Of a stretch of DNA of 64,000 nt, positions 1-7,647 are shown in pieces. Numbering within the stretch: the first letter of the stretch is position 1; the number at the start of each line of letters is the position of its first letter. The position numbers were made by a program, and so were the translations under genes. The stretch is from a virus: positions 1-64,000 of IMG/VR virus record IMGVR_UViG_3300042564_002372. One strand, given 5' to 3'. A model generated the notes under the pieces. It was given only the letters and a program-made list of their open reading frames with translations, did not search any database and was not told the origin of the DNA.

Positions 1-1
1 G

Positions 2-82
2 ATGAAGTATCACAAATTCAAAGTGAATCTTGATCATTACACTCGTCTTGAAGAAGATAAATTAGAAGAACAATTTTGTTAA
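2..82 (+). CDS. 3' end of an upstream gene (partial) or a 26-aa peptide
   Basis: A frame is open from the left edge of the window to a TAA at 80-82. The visible 26 residues are rich in Lys and Glu and start at an ATG at position 2, but that ATG may be an internal Met of a longer gene that begins outside the window. The next gene is rIIB-like, and rIIA often precedes rIIB in phages, but this tail is too short to test that. A strong hairpin terminator follows, which supports a real gene end here. Confidence 0.4.
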   Translation: MKYHKFKVNLDHYTRLEEDKLEEQFC

Positions 83-103
83 TTAATTAAAAATCAATAA
101 CTT

Positions 104-128
104 AAGGGAGGCTTAGTCCTCCCTTTTT
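104..128 (+). terminator. Intrinsic terminator before the rIIB-like gene
   Basis: The arms AAGGGAGG (104-111) and CCTCCCTT (118-125) pair perfectly around a 6-nt loop and run into a short T tract. It lies between the upstream gene end at 82 and the start at 151, so it should end the upstream transcript and leave the next gene to its own promoter. Confidence 0.75.
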
Positions 129-150
129 CATTTAAAACCAAAACAAAACT

Positions 151-1632
151 ATGTCAATTTTCACACTAGATTGGTTCAAATCCAACACAAAAAGAATGCT
201 TGATAACCTAAAGATAGAAGAGCAAGCATTGAGAAATAGTTTACTAAGAAGAGAACTAGAAACTTCTTTCAAGCCATACGAAAAACTTAAGCTCGTTAAT
301 GATGTGCTCACAGTTGTTTTGAAGGATGGGGAAGTGCTATCTAAGCCATCATGTACAATCGATGACTTCAACGATGTAAAGAATGCTAAGGACGAAGTTG
401 AAATCATTACACTATTCAACAAGAAGCTTTCCACTGATGAGATGGTTAGAGAAGTGAAGCAACAAAAGGTTCTTGCGGACATTTCTTCAAAACTAGAAAT
501 GCTATCCAGAATGCAAGACTTTGATGTTGTAGATGGATCTGTAAAGCTGAAGGGTATTAACAGAACAATGCCACAGCTTCTTGTAGAGAAGTTTATTGAA
601 GTGATTTCTTTGTATCAAACTCAGGATAGTGATCCACATGAAGATGTTTACAAAGACGAAGAATATCTATCATTGAAGAGATTCTTTATGTGGTGCTGCT
701 TGAATCCTCGTGCTGAGGTGGCTGATGAGTTGTACAGATTCCTTATAGACAATAGCTTCAGAATAACTAAGCAGGGATTCTTCGTGGCTCTAAGGAATGT
801 TGTTACACTACATGGCTCAAATGAACTTGTTAAGTTTATTAGTGAGGTGTACACAAAGATTAAGGCTGTATGGAAGAAAAGTCCTAATGACTATCATGTT
901 ATTCTTCTTCCTGATGGAACATACAAGTTTATGCACTACAAGGAAATGACAAAAGAATATACTGATACGTGCGACACTTGTGGTGGTACAGGAGACTGGT
1001 ATGATGATGAGGAGGAAGAATATGTAACATGTTATGATTGTGATGGAGAAGGAGAAGTTACGTACACTGATAGAAACTATGAGGGTACAGACCTAGGAGT
1101 TCTTACTGATCTTTATTTAGATCTTCCTAACAGAGCAGAGAACAGATTTACAGATGATTGGACTAAAACATTTGACATTCGTATTGGTCAAGTTGTGAAG
1201 ATGCCTATGGAAGATTGTAACTGGTCTACACAAGATTGTGCTGCTGCTGGTCTTCACTTCACTGCTGATCAAATTAACTATGTAGGATGTGGTGATCAGT
1301 CTGTATTGATGCTCATCAACCCTATGAAAGTTGTTGGTATTGGTACAGCAAAAGGTAGATGCTATGAGTATCTTCCAATCTCCACTGTATCTAGAGAAGA
1401 GGCAACACAGATTCTTCATGACCTAGACTTTAGCACAATTGATCTGGATGAGTTCTATGTAGAGAACGAACTTGAATCTCTATCTGAAAGAGCTGAGAAA
1501 GCATTTGCTCAAGAAGTTAAGAAATATGAATTCAATCTCCCTGCTATTTCTTCTTCTGAGATAGGTAAGATTGTTAACTCTCTAAACAAGATGAAAGATG
1601 AACTTGGTGGTAGAGTTAAAGAAGTTGTATAA
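151..1632 (+). CDS. rIIB-like phage protein with zinc-knuckle insertion
   Basis: A 493-aa protein. The C-terminal half carries the pattern I associate with rIIB-like phage proteins: a Cys-rich DCNWSTQDCAAAGLHF stretch followed by a hydrophobic strand ending in NPMKVVGI, near residues 350-400. Between about residues 272 and 305 are two CxxC-x-G knuckles (CDTCGGTG and CYDCDGEG) separated by an acidic patch, like a DnaJ-type zinc site. The N-terminal half is helical and charged. In T4, rIIB acts in lysis inhibition and superinfection exclusion, but the biochemical role of distant homologues is unknown. The start follows an A-rich leader (AAAACCA at 134-140) with no Shine-Dalgarno. The 3' end overlaps the next gene by 35 bp. 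Family assignment is from pattern memory. Confidence 0.65.
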   Translation: MSIFTLDWFKSNTKRMLDNLKIEEQALRNSLLRRELETSFKPYEKLKLVNDVLTVVLKDGEVLSKPSCTIDDFNDVKNAKDEVEIITLFNKKLSTDEMVREVKQQKVLADISSKLEMLSRMQDFDVVDGSVKLKGINRTMPQLLVEKFIEVISLYQTQDSDPHEDVYKDEEYLSLKRFFMWCCLNPRAEVADELYRFLIDNSFRITKQGFFVALRNVVTLHGSNELVKFISEVYTKIKAVWKKSPNDYHVILLPDGTYKFMHYKEMTKEYTDTCDTCGGTGDWYDDEEEEYVTCYDCDGEGEVTYTDRNYEGTDLGVLTDLYLDLPNRAENRFTDDWTKTFDIRIGQVVKMPMEDCNWSTQDCAAAGLHFTADQINYVGCGDQSVLMLINPMKVVGIGTAKGRCYEYLPISTVSREEATQILHDLDFSTIDLDEFYVENELESLSERAEKAFAQEVKKYEFNLPAISSSEIGKIVNSLNKMKDELGGRVKEVV

Positions 1633-2209
1633 TTCTTCGTCAACACTAATTGAGAACATGAGAAGTGTTCACAATAAATGTGTAGAAGAAGATTTGATGT
1701 ATGGAAAAGGTTGGTACAATCGTGCCAACTTTTTCTCTTTAGCCTTGTCTGAGAAGTATGGAGTGTCAGAGATGAAAGCAGCTGGTATTATAGCTGCATT
1801 GTCTCCTCTTAAAGAATGGACACTCAACAAAGCTATGGCCGAAGAGTTCATCAGAACAAAAGGTGTGATTTCAAAACACACATCTACACAGACAATGAAG
1901 GCAAGAAAGATTTTAAATCAAGCATCTACAGTGCAGGATGTTGAAAACTATCTTGGTGGATTGAAGACTGTCAATTTCTTCAATAATATTTACAATCCCT
2001 TCTCAAAAGACCATGTTACAGTAGATAGACATCACATCTATCTATCACTTGGATGGGATGCTCAGAGCTGTACAACAAAACAATATGAGTTCATAAAGCA
2101 AAATACTATTATATTAGCGAACGAACTCAATATTATTCCAAACGAGTTGCAATCAACTCTATGGGTTTGTTGGAAAAGGATTAAGAAAAATGAAGAAAAA
2201 ACAAACTAG
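1598..2209 (+). CDS. Conserved phage protein, possible helix-hairpin-helix-type fold
   Basis: A 203-aa protein overlapping the rIIB-like gene by 35 bp; a second in-frame ATG lies at 1659 just after that gene's stop, so the true start could be there. The central part reads ALSPLKEW then, about 60 residues later, GGLKTVNFFNNI and VTVDRHH. This resembles the layout of HhH-GPD DNA glycosylase-like proteins (a helical region, a GxKTxxF turn, and a later Asp), and similar proteins occur in many phages as hypothetical genes. I do not see a catalytic Lys in the canonical place. It may be DNA-binding, but no enzymatic function can be claimed. It is followed at once by an HNH nuclease gene. Confidence 0.6.
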   Translation: MNLVVELKKLYNSSSTLIENMRSVHNKCVEEDLMYGKGWYNRANFFSLALSEKYGVSEMKAAGIIAALSPLKEWTLNKAMAEEFIRTKGVISKHTSTQTMKARKILNQASTVQDVENYLGGLKTVNFFNNIYNPFSKDHVTVDRHHIYLSLGWDAQSCTTKQYEFIKQNTIILANELNIIPNELQSTLWVCWKRIKKNEEKTN

Positions 2210-2597
2210 CACTAAGAAGAAAACTAGCTTAAAGATTAAACCAAGAAATGCTGGGACAATGACAGAGAGTGCATTCTGGTCATTCATACGAAGTGGTTTG
2301 AGACAAAAGTCTAGATGGTGGAAGCCTATCACACTCTGCAAAGAGAACGCTAAGCGCACCTATCATGGACCAAACAAAAGACAGAAGTATGAATATCAGT
2401 GTAATTGTTGCAAAGGATGGTTCCCTGCAACATCTATAAATGTAGATCACATTGTTCCTGCTGGAAATCTTCAGAGAGCGCAAGATCTTCCAGGATTCGT
2501 TGAAAGATTGTTTTGTGAAGTGGATAATTTGCAAGTCCTTTGTAAGGACTGCCACGATATCAAGACAGTTGATGACATAAAAGGATTGAGTAAATAG
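2190..2597 (+). CDS. HNH endonuclease
   Basis: A 135-aa protein with a basic N-terminus and a complete HNH domain: C71-x2-C74, then VDHIVP with His87, N113 in the DNLQVLC strand, and C118-x2-C121-H122. HNH domains bind one divalent metal and cut or nick DNA. The two CxxC pairs should hold a structural zinc. It overlaps the previous gene by 20 bp and is closed by a terminator 30 bp downstream, so it ends the first operon. It may be a homing-type nuclease or have a role in DNA processing; the sequence does not decide. Confidence 0.85.
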   Translation: MKKKQTSTKKKTSLKIKPRNAGTMTESAFWSFIRSGLRQKSRWWKPITLCKENAKRTYHGPNKRQKYEYQCNCCKGWFPATSINVDHIVPAGNLQRAQDLPGFVERLFCEVDNLQVLCKDCHDIKTVDDIKGLSK

Positions 2598-2626
2598 TAT
2601 ATAGATTGGTTAATTTCTAGTTAAAG

Positions 2627-2655
2627 CCTTCCCTCATTGGGGGAAGGTTTTTTTT
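2627..2655 (+). terminator. Intrinsic terminator after the HNH gene
   Basis: CCTTCCC (2627-2633) pairs with GGGAAGG (2641-2647) around a 7-nt loop and is followed by eight T residues. It closes the 151-2597 operon. Confidence 0.85.
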
Positions 2656-2691
2656 ATTTGCAATTTCTAACTAAAATGATTATTTTATATC

Positions 2692-2931
2692 ATGATATCA
2701 ATAAACAAGCAACCATCATTCACAGAGGTGTGGCATGAAGGACATGTGGAACATGATGGAGAAGTACATAGGTTCTGGCTTATACATCCACAAGGAGTTG
2801 ATCTGAATGGACATGAGTATGAGATAGAAGTGAGATGGTTTTTCCAGAGAGTGCCCAGAGAAGTGAGGGCAATGTATCCATTAATTATTAATGCATTTAA
2901 ACAAAAACTACATGATACAAGGACAAAGTAA
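2692..2931 (+). CDS. Hypothetical protein, 79 aa
   Basis: Small soluble protein rich in His, Glu and aromatic residues (WHEGH near residue 13, RWFFQRV near 48). I do not recognise a family. It is the first gene after the 2627-2655 terminator and its end overlaps the start of the exonuclease gene by 20 bp, so the two are probably co-transcribed. A TTTG (2657-2660) and TATTTTAT (2681-2688) pair resembles the Bacteroidota promoter layout but lies too close to this ATG for a normal leader. Confidence 0.55.
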   Translation: MISINKQPSFTEVWHEGHVEHDGEVHRFWLIHPQGVDLNGHEYEIEVRWFFQRVPREVRAMYPLIINAFKQKLHDTRTK

Positions 2932-3955
2932 AACAGAAGCTAACTACAGAGCTATTCAAACTGATAGCTCAAGTTCATTGAAAGAGTTCTCAATGGACAG
3001 AAAGAAGTACCACAAGAAGTATGTTCTTGGAGAACGTGTAGAAGAAAAGGACAACCAGGCTGCAACAATTGGCAGGCTTGTTGAAACGCTTCTTCTAGAG
3101 CCTGAGTTGTTTGATCAAAGGTTCTACATGTCTTCTTGTGCAAGCACACCAACAGGACTAATGCTAGACTTTGTGGAGGCCTTGTACAAGTTCACTAAAG
3201 AAGCAACAGATGACTTTGGTGTTGTTACAAGAACATTTGATGAACTAACAAAGGATGCCTATCTAGAATCAGGATTCAAGATTAAGATTGAGCAAGTGAT
3301 TAGTAAGTTTGTAGGCACTGACGCTGAGGTGTATTACAATGAGATCAGAAAGGTGAGGTCACAAAACCTGACAGTGATTAACAGCAATGATGTCACAAAT
3401 GCTGAAAGAATTGTGACAGAATTGAAAAACAACATTGTCACAAAAGATGTCATCAATCTAACCAGTGATGTTAGATATACTGTTCTGAATCAGTATCAAG
3501 TGGATTCATACACAGTGAACAACCATGTGTTCAAGAGTATGTTTGACAAACTTGTTGTTGATCATGACAACCAAACTGTACAGGTGTATGATTTGAAATG
3601 CACATGGAGCGTAGAAAACTTCTATGATGAATATTATTTGTACAGACGTGCGTATATTCAAGCATATCTTTATTACAAAGCAACAGTTCATCTAGTTGAA
3701 TCCAAATGGGAGGGATATAGAGCACTTATCCCAGCATTCATTGTCTGTGACAGTACAAACTATTACAACCCACTCATCTACACTCTTACAGAAGAAGATT
3801 TGGGAGATTGTTATAATGGCTTCACTTACAAAGGGAGAAACTATCCTGGTGTGAAAGAAACTATTGAAGATCTTAAATGGGCTTTGTACAATGGTGTCTG
3901 GAATATCTCCAGAACAAATTATGAAAATAAAGGAATCGTAAACATTAGGGGATAA
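2912..3955 (+). CDS. PD-(D/E)XK exonuclease, RecE/lambda-exonuclease-like
   Basis: A 347-aa protein from the ATG at 2912 (an in-frame ATG at 2891 adds 7 residues; I prefer 2912 because of its A-rich leader). The early part has a Ser-rich segment followed by SLKEFSMDRKKY, as in RecE-type nucleases that begin with an 'S-x-S-x-L' helix, then a G-R-L-V-E-T-L-L motif. Near residues 210-230 the core signature appears: FDKL, a beta strand, then VYDLKCT, giving the Asp...Asp-x-Lys of the PD-(D/E)XK fold, followed by an aromatic helix with QAYLY (the Q-x-x-x-Y motif of this nuclease group). Such enzymes resect double-stranded DNA 5' ends for recombination, and a RecA gene lies downstream. No partner annealing protein is seen next to it. 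Confidence 0.75.
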   Translation: MIQGQSKTEANYRAIQTDSSSSLKEFSMDRKKYHKKYVLGERVEEKDNQAATIGRLVETLLLEPELFDQRFYMSSCASTPTGLMLDFVEALYKFTKEATDDFGVVTRTFDELTKDAYLESGFKIKIEQVISKFVGTDAEVYYNEIRKVRSQNLTVINSNDVTNAERIVTELKNNIVTKDVINLTSDVRYTVLNQYQVDSYTVNNHVFKSMFDKLVVDHDNQTVQVYDLKCTWSVENFYDEYYLYRRAYIQAYLYYKATVHLVESKWEGYRALIPAFIVCDSTNYYNPLIYTLTEEDLGDCYNGFTYKGRNYPGVKETIEDLKWALYNGVWNISRTNYENKGIVNIRG

Positions 3956-3956
3956 A

Positions 3957-4523
3957 ATGAAATTGACGAGAAGCATCACTACGTTATTTATGATAAAACC
4001 ACTTGGTCTAAGCATTGAAAAGCTTGAAAGGGTAGGTTTCATCAATGGCTTTGCACAAGATGTGGAGCACGATTGTATATATCAAGATTGCGTGTATTTG
4101 CTTTTCAAACCCACTGATATGGATGTGTTCAGAGATTTCATAGACAGCGAATATGAAAGAACTGACAACATCGTAGAAGATTATGATTACGAAGGTGGTT
4201 ATGTGGTTGTGGTTTACAAACTAGATCCAAAGTTTAAGAAGGACTATCAACTTGTTAGACAGGGATTGTATTCCAAAACCAGTAAAGACTTTCAAAATGT
4301 TTTTCCAAAGGTGGTGAAGATCATGAAGAATGGTAAACACAGAGATGAGATATCTTTGCAATACAGAATCTTCAACAGAACACAAGATCTCATCAACTTT
4401 TGGGAAGACAAAATAGGTATAACATTATCTAGCGATCAAGAAGTTTGGGAAGGATTCCACGAAGAGAGAGAAACGTTAAACATTAACAACATAAAACAAC
4501 ATGTCGAACAAGTTAGCAATTGA
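3957..4523 (+). CDS. Hypothetical protein, 188 aa
   Basis: Starts one base after the exonuclease stop and overlaps the next gene by 23 bp, so it belongs to the same operon. A mixed alpha/beta soluble protein with an acidic segment around residues 60-75 (DNIVEDYDYEGG) and no membrane segment, cysteine cluster or catalytic motif I recognise. Function unknown. Confidence 0.6.
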   Translation: MKLTRSITTLFMIKPLGLSIEKLERVGFINGFAQDVEHDCIYQDCVYLLFKPTDMDVFRDFIDSEYERTDNIVEDYDYEGGYVVVVYKLDPKFKKDYQLVRQGLYSKTSKDFQNVFPKVVKIMKNGKHRDEISLQYRIFNRTQDLINFWEDKIGITLSSDQEVWEGFHEERETLNINNIKQHVEQVSN

Positions 4524-4869
4524 AATACTAAATGATTATCCCCTGGCTACAGAAGCTGCTAGGGATTGGTTCTTGAAGAAGATGATTGAAAGCTTTGAGC
4601 AAGACAATGCTCCAGAGGATTTCAAGAATCAAATGATATCAAGAGGAGTATCAGACATCACTCTAGCAATTATGTTTGAGCAGAGTCCTAGAAACTTCTT
4701 TGATGTTTTGGATGAGAATAAGATAGTGATTGAGATTCTTAGAGATGAGCACATCAATCCTGACTTATTCTATTACAAAATCAATGGCAAAACAACAGGG
4801 CAGTTCTTCGAAGGAAGAGTTCCTTGTGAGAGAGCTGCTGTAGAGAAGGCTTTCGAGTTATTAAATTGA
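4501..4869 (+). CDS. Hypothetical protein, 122 aa
   Basis: Overlaps its upstream neighbour by 23 bp and its downstream neighbour by 4 bp, typical of translationally coupled phage operons. The protein is mostly helical and acidic, with no recognised domain. Function unknown. Confidence 0.6.
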   Translation: MSNKLAIEILNDYPLATEAARDWFLKKMIESFEQDNAPEDFKNQMISRGVSDITLAIMFEQSPRNFFDVLDENKIVIEILRDEHINPDLFYYKINGKTTGQFFEGRVPCERAAVEKAFELLN

Positions 4870-5087
4870 TACACGAGTTCAAAAATCCCATCCCTGTTGT
4901 TGTAGAAAATAACAAGGATGGGTATGCTCTTTATGTCAGTGACTCTGGAGCATTCGAGAATGATATATGGTGTGTTGTACTCTGCGATGGAGGACATGTC
5001 AGACATTATATGTCAGATCAAATCAGAGTTTATGTAAATGCAACATTAGGAATAGAGAAAAATGGAAACAATCAGAGTTCATTGTAA
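4866..5087 (+). CDS. Hypothetical protein, 73 aa, TTG start
   Basis: The reading frame begins at TTG (4866-4868), overlapping the preceding stop as TTGA. No in-frame ATG lies near, so coupled re-initiation at TTG is the simplest reading. The product looks like a small beta-rich protein (VVVENNKDGYALYV, then DIWCVVLCDGGHVRHY), similar in shape to small phage proteins that use a beta barrel. Its end overlaps the next gene by 26 bp. Confidence 0.5.
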   Translation: MIHEFKNPIPVVVENNKDGYALYVSDSGAFENDIWCVVLCDGGHVRHYMSDQIRVYVNATLGIEKNGNNQSSL

Positions 5088-5307
5088 AAAAGATTTTAGA
5101 GGAAACATTGATATCAGAGACTTCATTGTAAAATCTGCAATTAAAAATAATAAAAGTGTAACAGTTACATGTGGATCATTCCCTGGAATAAGTGTATATA
5201 CACCAGCTGAACTGTTAAATCCTGTAAAAATCAGTGAGCCGTACAAAGCAAAGTATGGAAATATGGAAAGCTATACTCTGTATTCTTATCCCTGGAAATT
5301 TGATTAA
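5062..5307 (+). CDS. Hypothetical protein, 81 aa
   Basis: Last gene of the 2692-5307 run, starting at ATG inside the end of the previous gene and closed by a terminator 20 bp downstream. It looks like a small alpha/beta protein without recognisable motifs. Function unknown. Confidence 0.55.
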   Translation: METIRVHCKKDFRGNIDIRDFIVKSAIKNNKSVTVTCGSFPGISVYTPAELLNPVKISEPYKAKYGNMESYTLYSYPWKFD

Positions 5308-5327
5308 TTAGTGTGTTTTTGTTTATT

Positions 5328-5362
5328 AAAAAAGCCCCATGACATGTGTTGTGGGGTTTTTT
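5328..5362 (+). terminator. Intrinsic terminator before recA
   Basis: An A tract and CCCCA (5335-5339) pair with TGGGG (5352-5356) and a following six-T run, with one bulged G. It separates the small-gene run from recA, which should therefore have its own promoter in 5363-5416. Confidence 0.75.
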
Positions 5363-5416
5363 AATTGAAAATGTTAAAAAAATTAATTAAATTCGTTATC
5401 TAAATTCAATTCAATA

Positions 5417-6442
5417 ATGGCAAAGAAAAAAGAAAATCAAGAGGAACAAAGTAAGTTCCAAGCAGCTCTGGACAAGCTGAACAAAGCGTATGGTGTAGGT
5501 AGCGTACTTACACTGAATTCTAAGAACCAAAACAACTACGAGCTGATCAGCACAGGTTCTGTTGGGTTTGATCACATCACACTAGGTGTAGGAGGTTTCG
5601 TTAAGGGAAAACTCTATGAACTAATGGGATGGGAGGGTACAGGTAAGTCAACCATCTGTGGTCACACTGTAGCAGAGTGTCAAGCAAAGGGTGGTAGAGT
5701 GTTGTACATCGATGGCGAGCATGCTGTTGATAAGATTTATTTCGAAGCTCTAGGTGTAAACACTGACGAGATGTTGATTGCTCAACCAAGCTGTGGCGAA
5801 GAAGGTTTTCAGATTGCTATGGACTTAATCAACACTGGAGAGATAGATCTTGTAATCATCGACAGCGATAGTTCATTGATTCCAAAGAAGGTGTTAGATG
5901 GTGATGTAGGTGATAGTTCTATTGGTAAGAAGGCTGTGCTCAACAGCAATGCCTATCCAAAGCTAAAGACAGCTCTATCTACGCACAATGTATGTGTGAT
6001 AGTAATCAGTCAGTATCGTGAGAAGATTGGTGTTATGTTTGGTAATCCAACAACAACTCAGGGTGGTCATGCGCTGAAGTTCTATTCAGATTGTAGAATA
6101 GAGGTGAGCAGATCTTTGGCAAAGGAAGGAGATGTAACTTATGGCAACATCACTAAGGTGAAGGCTGTAAAGAACAAGATGTCTCCTCCATACAGAATGA
6201 CAAGTTTTGATATTGTTTATGGTCAGGGTATTGACAAGTTTGCAGAGCTTATGGAGCTTGGTAGTGAGTATGGTGTTCTTAGAAAGTATGGCTCTACTGT
6301 GACATATAAAGAAGAGAAGTATCAATACGATGGATTCCAAAAGCTTCTAGAAGATAACCCAGAGCTAGAAGAAGATATCAAACAAACAATTATTAATCGA
6401 ATCAAGAACATAGAACCTACACCAGAAGATGATGGACTATAA
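5417..6442 (+). CDS. recA: RecA-type recombinase
   Basis: A 341-aa protein close to bacterial RecA in length. The Walker A loop is GWEGTGKST at residues 71-79, followed by the VLYIDGEHAVD strand and the DxxLIAQPSCGEE segment that matches the RecA nucleotide-binding region. A Walker B-type strand (IDLVIIDSDSSL) and the loop region with VIVISQYREKIGVMFGNP, then GGHALKFYSD, match RecA loop 1 and loop 2. RecA forms ATP-dependent filaments on single-stranded DNA and drives strand exchange. In this phage it likely works with the upstream PD-(D/E)XK nuclease in recombination-dependent replication and repair. It follows a terminator and an AT-rich leader, so it probably has its own promoter. A UvsX name is possible, but the motif order is RecA-like. 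Confidence 0.93.
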   Translation: MAKKKENQEEQSKFQAALDKLNKAYGVGSVLTLNSKNQNNYELISTGSVGFDHITLGVGGFVKGKLYELMGWEGTGKSTICGHTVAECQAKGGRVLYIDGEHAVDKIYFEALGVNTDEMLIAQPSCGEEGFQIAMDLINTGEIDLVIIDSDSSLIPKKVLDGDVGDSSIGKKAVLNSNAYPKLKTALSTHNVCVIVISQYREKIGVMFGNPTTTQGGHALKFYSDCRIEVSRSLAKEGDVTYGNITKVKAVKNKMSPPYRMTSFDIVYGQGIDKFAELMELGSEYGVLRKYGSTVTYKEEKYQYDGFQKLLEDNPELEEDIKQTIINRIKNIEPTPEDDGL

Positions 6443-6734
6443 TCAACTAGAAGCCCTTGTGATTGAATGGGCAGAGAACAAAGGTATTCTTCAGAAAGCT
6501 ACACCAGCAAGACAGGCTGACAAAACTCTTGAAGAAGTGGAGGAACTTAGAGCTGCTATTGCTGATGACAACAGAGAAGAGATAGCAGATGCTCTAGGTG
6601 ACATCCTTGTGACCATTATTATTCAGGCAAAGATGCAGAACATGTCTTTGGTTGAATGTCTTGAAGGTGCTTACAATATTATTGCTAAGCGTACAGGAAA
6701 GATGGTGAATGGACAATTTGTAAAAGATGCCTAA
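6429..6734 (+). CDS. MazG-like nucleotide pyrophosphohydrolase
   Basis: A 101-aa all-helical protein. The metal-binding pattern of the MazG superfamily is present: EEVEEL near residues 35-40 and EEIADALGDILV near 49-60, which supplies the ExxxD helix. These enzymes hydrolyse NTPs or (p)ppGpp-type nucleotides to monophosphates, and phage versions are thought to shape the nucleotide pool during infection. The start overlaps recA by 14 bp; ATG at 6429 or 6432 are both possible. The end overlaps the next gene by 8 bp. Confidence 0.85.
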   Translation: MMDYNQLEALVIEWAENKGILQKATPARQADKTLEEVEELRAAIADDNREEIADALGDILVTIIIQAKMQNMSLVECLEGAYNIIAKRTGKMVNGQFVKDA

Positions 6735-7125
6735 AGCAAAGTGTAAAACATGTGGTGCATCCTGTGAAGGAGAGTACTGCTTTAGACACAAACCAAGAAA
6801 ACCAATGTTAGCAAGAATAACGACTAACTATTCAAACAAGCTCATCATAGAGGAGAAATCCTCTATGCGTGAGATGTTTTTGGGAATATGGAAGAAAAGA
6901 CCACACAAGTCTGAGATTAGTGGAGAGAGACTAGGGACAGAACCTTTGTCAATATTCTTCCATCACATACTTCCAAAGGAAAAGTATAAGCAGGCAGCTC
7001 TTGATGAAGAGAACATTATTCTTATGACGCTAGACGAGCATACAAATGTAGAGAATGACATCTATCGTTATGAAGAAGTGAACAAAAGACGTGAGTATTT
7101 AAAAGAAAAATATGATTTAACATGA
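6727..7125 (+). CDS. HNH-like endonuclease with N-terminal zinc finger
   Basis: A 132-aa protein. Residues 6-21 form a compact zinc finger (C6, C9, C13, C18, H21). The second half has EISGERL, then FFHHILPKEKY with H79-H80, ENIILM with N96, and LDEH with H105, the order seen in HNH/NinG-like phage nucleases that read 'SG...HILPK...NI...H'. The usual CxxC pair of the HNH core is replaced by non-Cys residues, so metal support may come from the N-terminal finger. A role in resolving or nicking phage DNA is plausible next to recA. It overlaps the next gene by ATGA. Confidence 0.65.
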   Translation: MPKAKCKTCGASCEGEYCFRHKPRKPMLARITTNYSNKLIIEEKSSMREMFLGIWKKRPHKSEISGERLGTEPLSIFFHHILPKEKYKQAALDEENIILMTLDEHTNVENDIYRYEEVNKRREYLKEKYDLT

Positions 7126-7334
7126 AGCAATTATTCCAATATACAGTTATATTTCACAAGTATGGACTTAACGAGTCAGGAGTTAAGGTGTATTTAGATT
7201 CTGAATTGATCATCGAGCCAAGATATGTGCTTGCTGCTGATGAGAAAGACGTTATCTTTAAAGCCACAAGAGAAGTGGGTGAAGAGTATGCACACTCTCC
7301 TGACAGTGTTGAAATCTTAATTAAAAAATTCTAA
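7122..7334 (+). CDS. Hypothetical protein, 70 aa
   Basis: Coupled to the previous gene by an ATGA overlap. A small soluble protein with alternating beta-type strands and an acidic helix; no recognised family. Function unknown. Confidence 0.55.
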   Translation: MKQLFQYTVIFHKYGLNESGVKVYLDSELIIEPRYVLAADEKDVIFKATREVGEEYAHSPDSVEILIKKF

Positions 7335-7340
7335 AACCAA
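7333..7340 (+). promoter_or_regulatory. AAAACCAA leader motif
   Basis: AAAACCAA lies 7 bp before the ATG at 7348, in one of the few non-overlapping gene junctions of this operon. The same element precedes several other starts in the window. Confidence 0.4.
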
Positions 7341-7347
7341 TTACATT

Positions 7348-7647
7348 ATGAATCAATTCTTTTACACAAGAAAGGAACCAATTCAAGGGACAGACCCTCT
7401 TGAATTCAAAGAACACCTAGACAGCTTCAATATTGAGAAGGTGATTAGAACCATCATTGTAGAGAACGGTAATCGTCTAGTGCTACTAGATGATATTCAC
7501 GAACGCTCTACAGAAGTGCCTGATACCAATCCAAAAAATGGACAGATTAGAGGATACAAGCGTGAGCGTAACACTTACCAAACTGAAATCTATTTGTCTC
7601 CTAAGGATTCAGAAAGGTTTGTTAAACTGATGAGCATTGAGTCATGA
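7348..7647 (+). CDS. Hypothetical protein, 99 aa
   Basis: Preceded by an AAAACCAATTACATT leader and overlapping the methyltransferase gene by 4 bp. The protein is soluble and mixed alpha/beta, with a basic patch (GYKRERN) near residues 70-76. I do not recognise it. Confidence 0.55.
   Translation: MNQFFYTRKEPIQGTDPLEFKEHLDSFNIEKVIRTIIVENGNRLVLLDDIHERSTEVPDTNPKNGQIRGYKRERNTYQTEIYLSPKDSERFVKLMSIES

Noticed and set aside
2657-2688. Bacteroidota-like promoter TTTG plus TATTTTAT
   Set aside because: The -7-like box lies only 3 bp before the ATG at 2692 and leaves no leader; a chance match in AT-rich DNA is likely.
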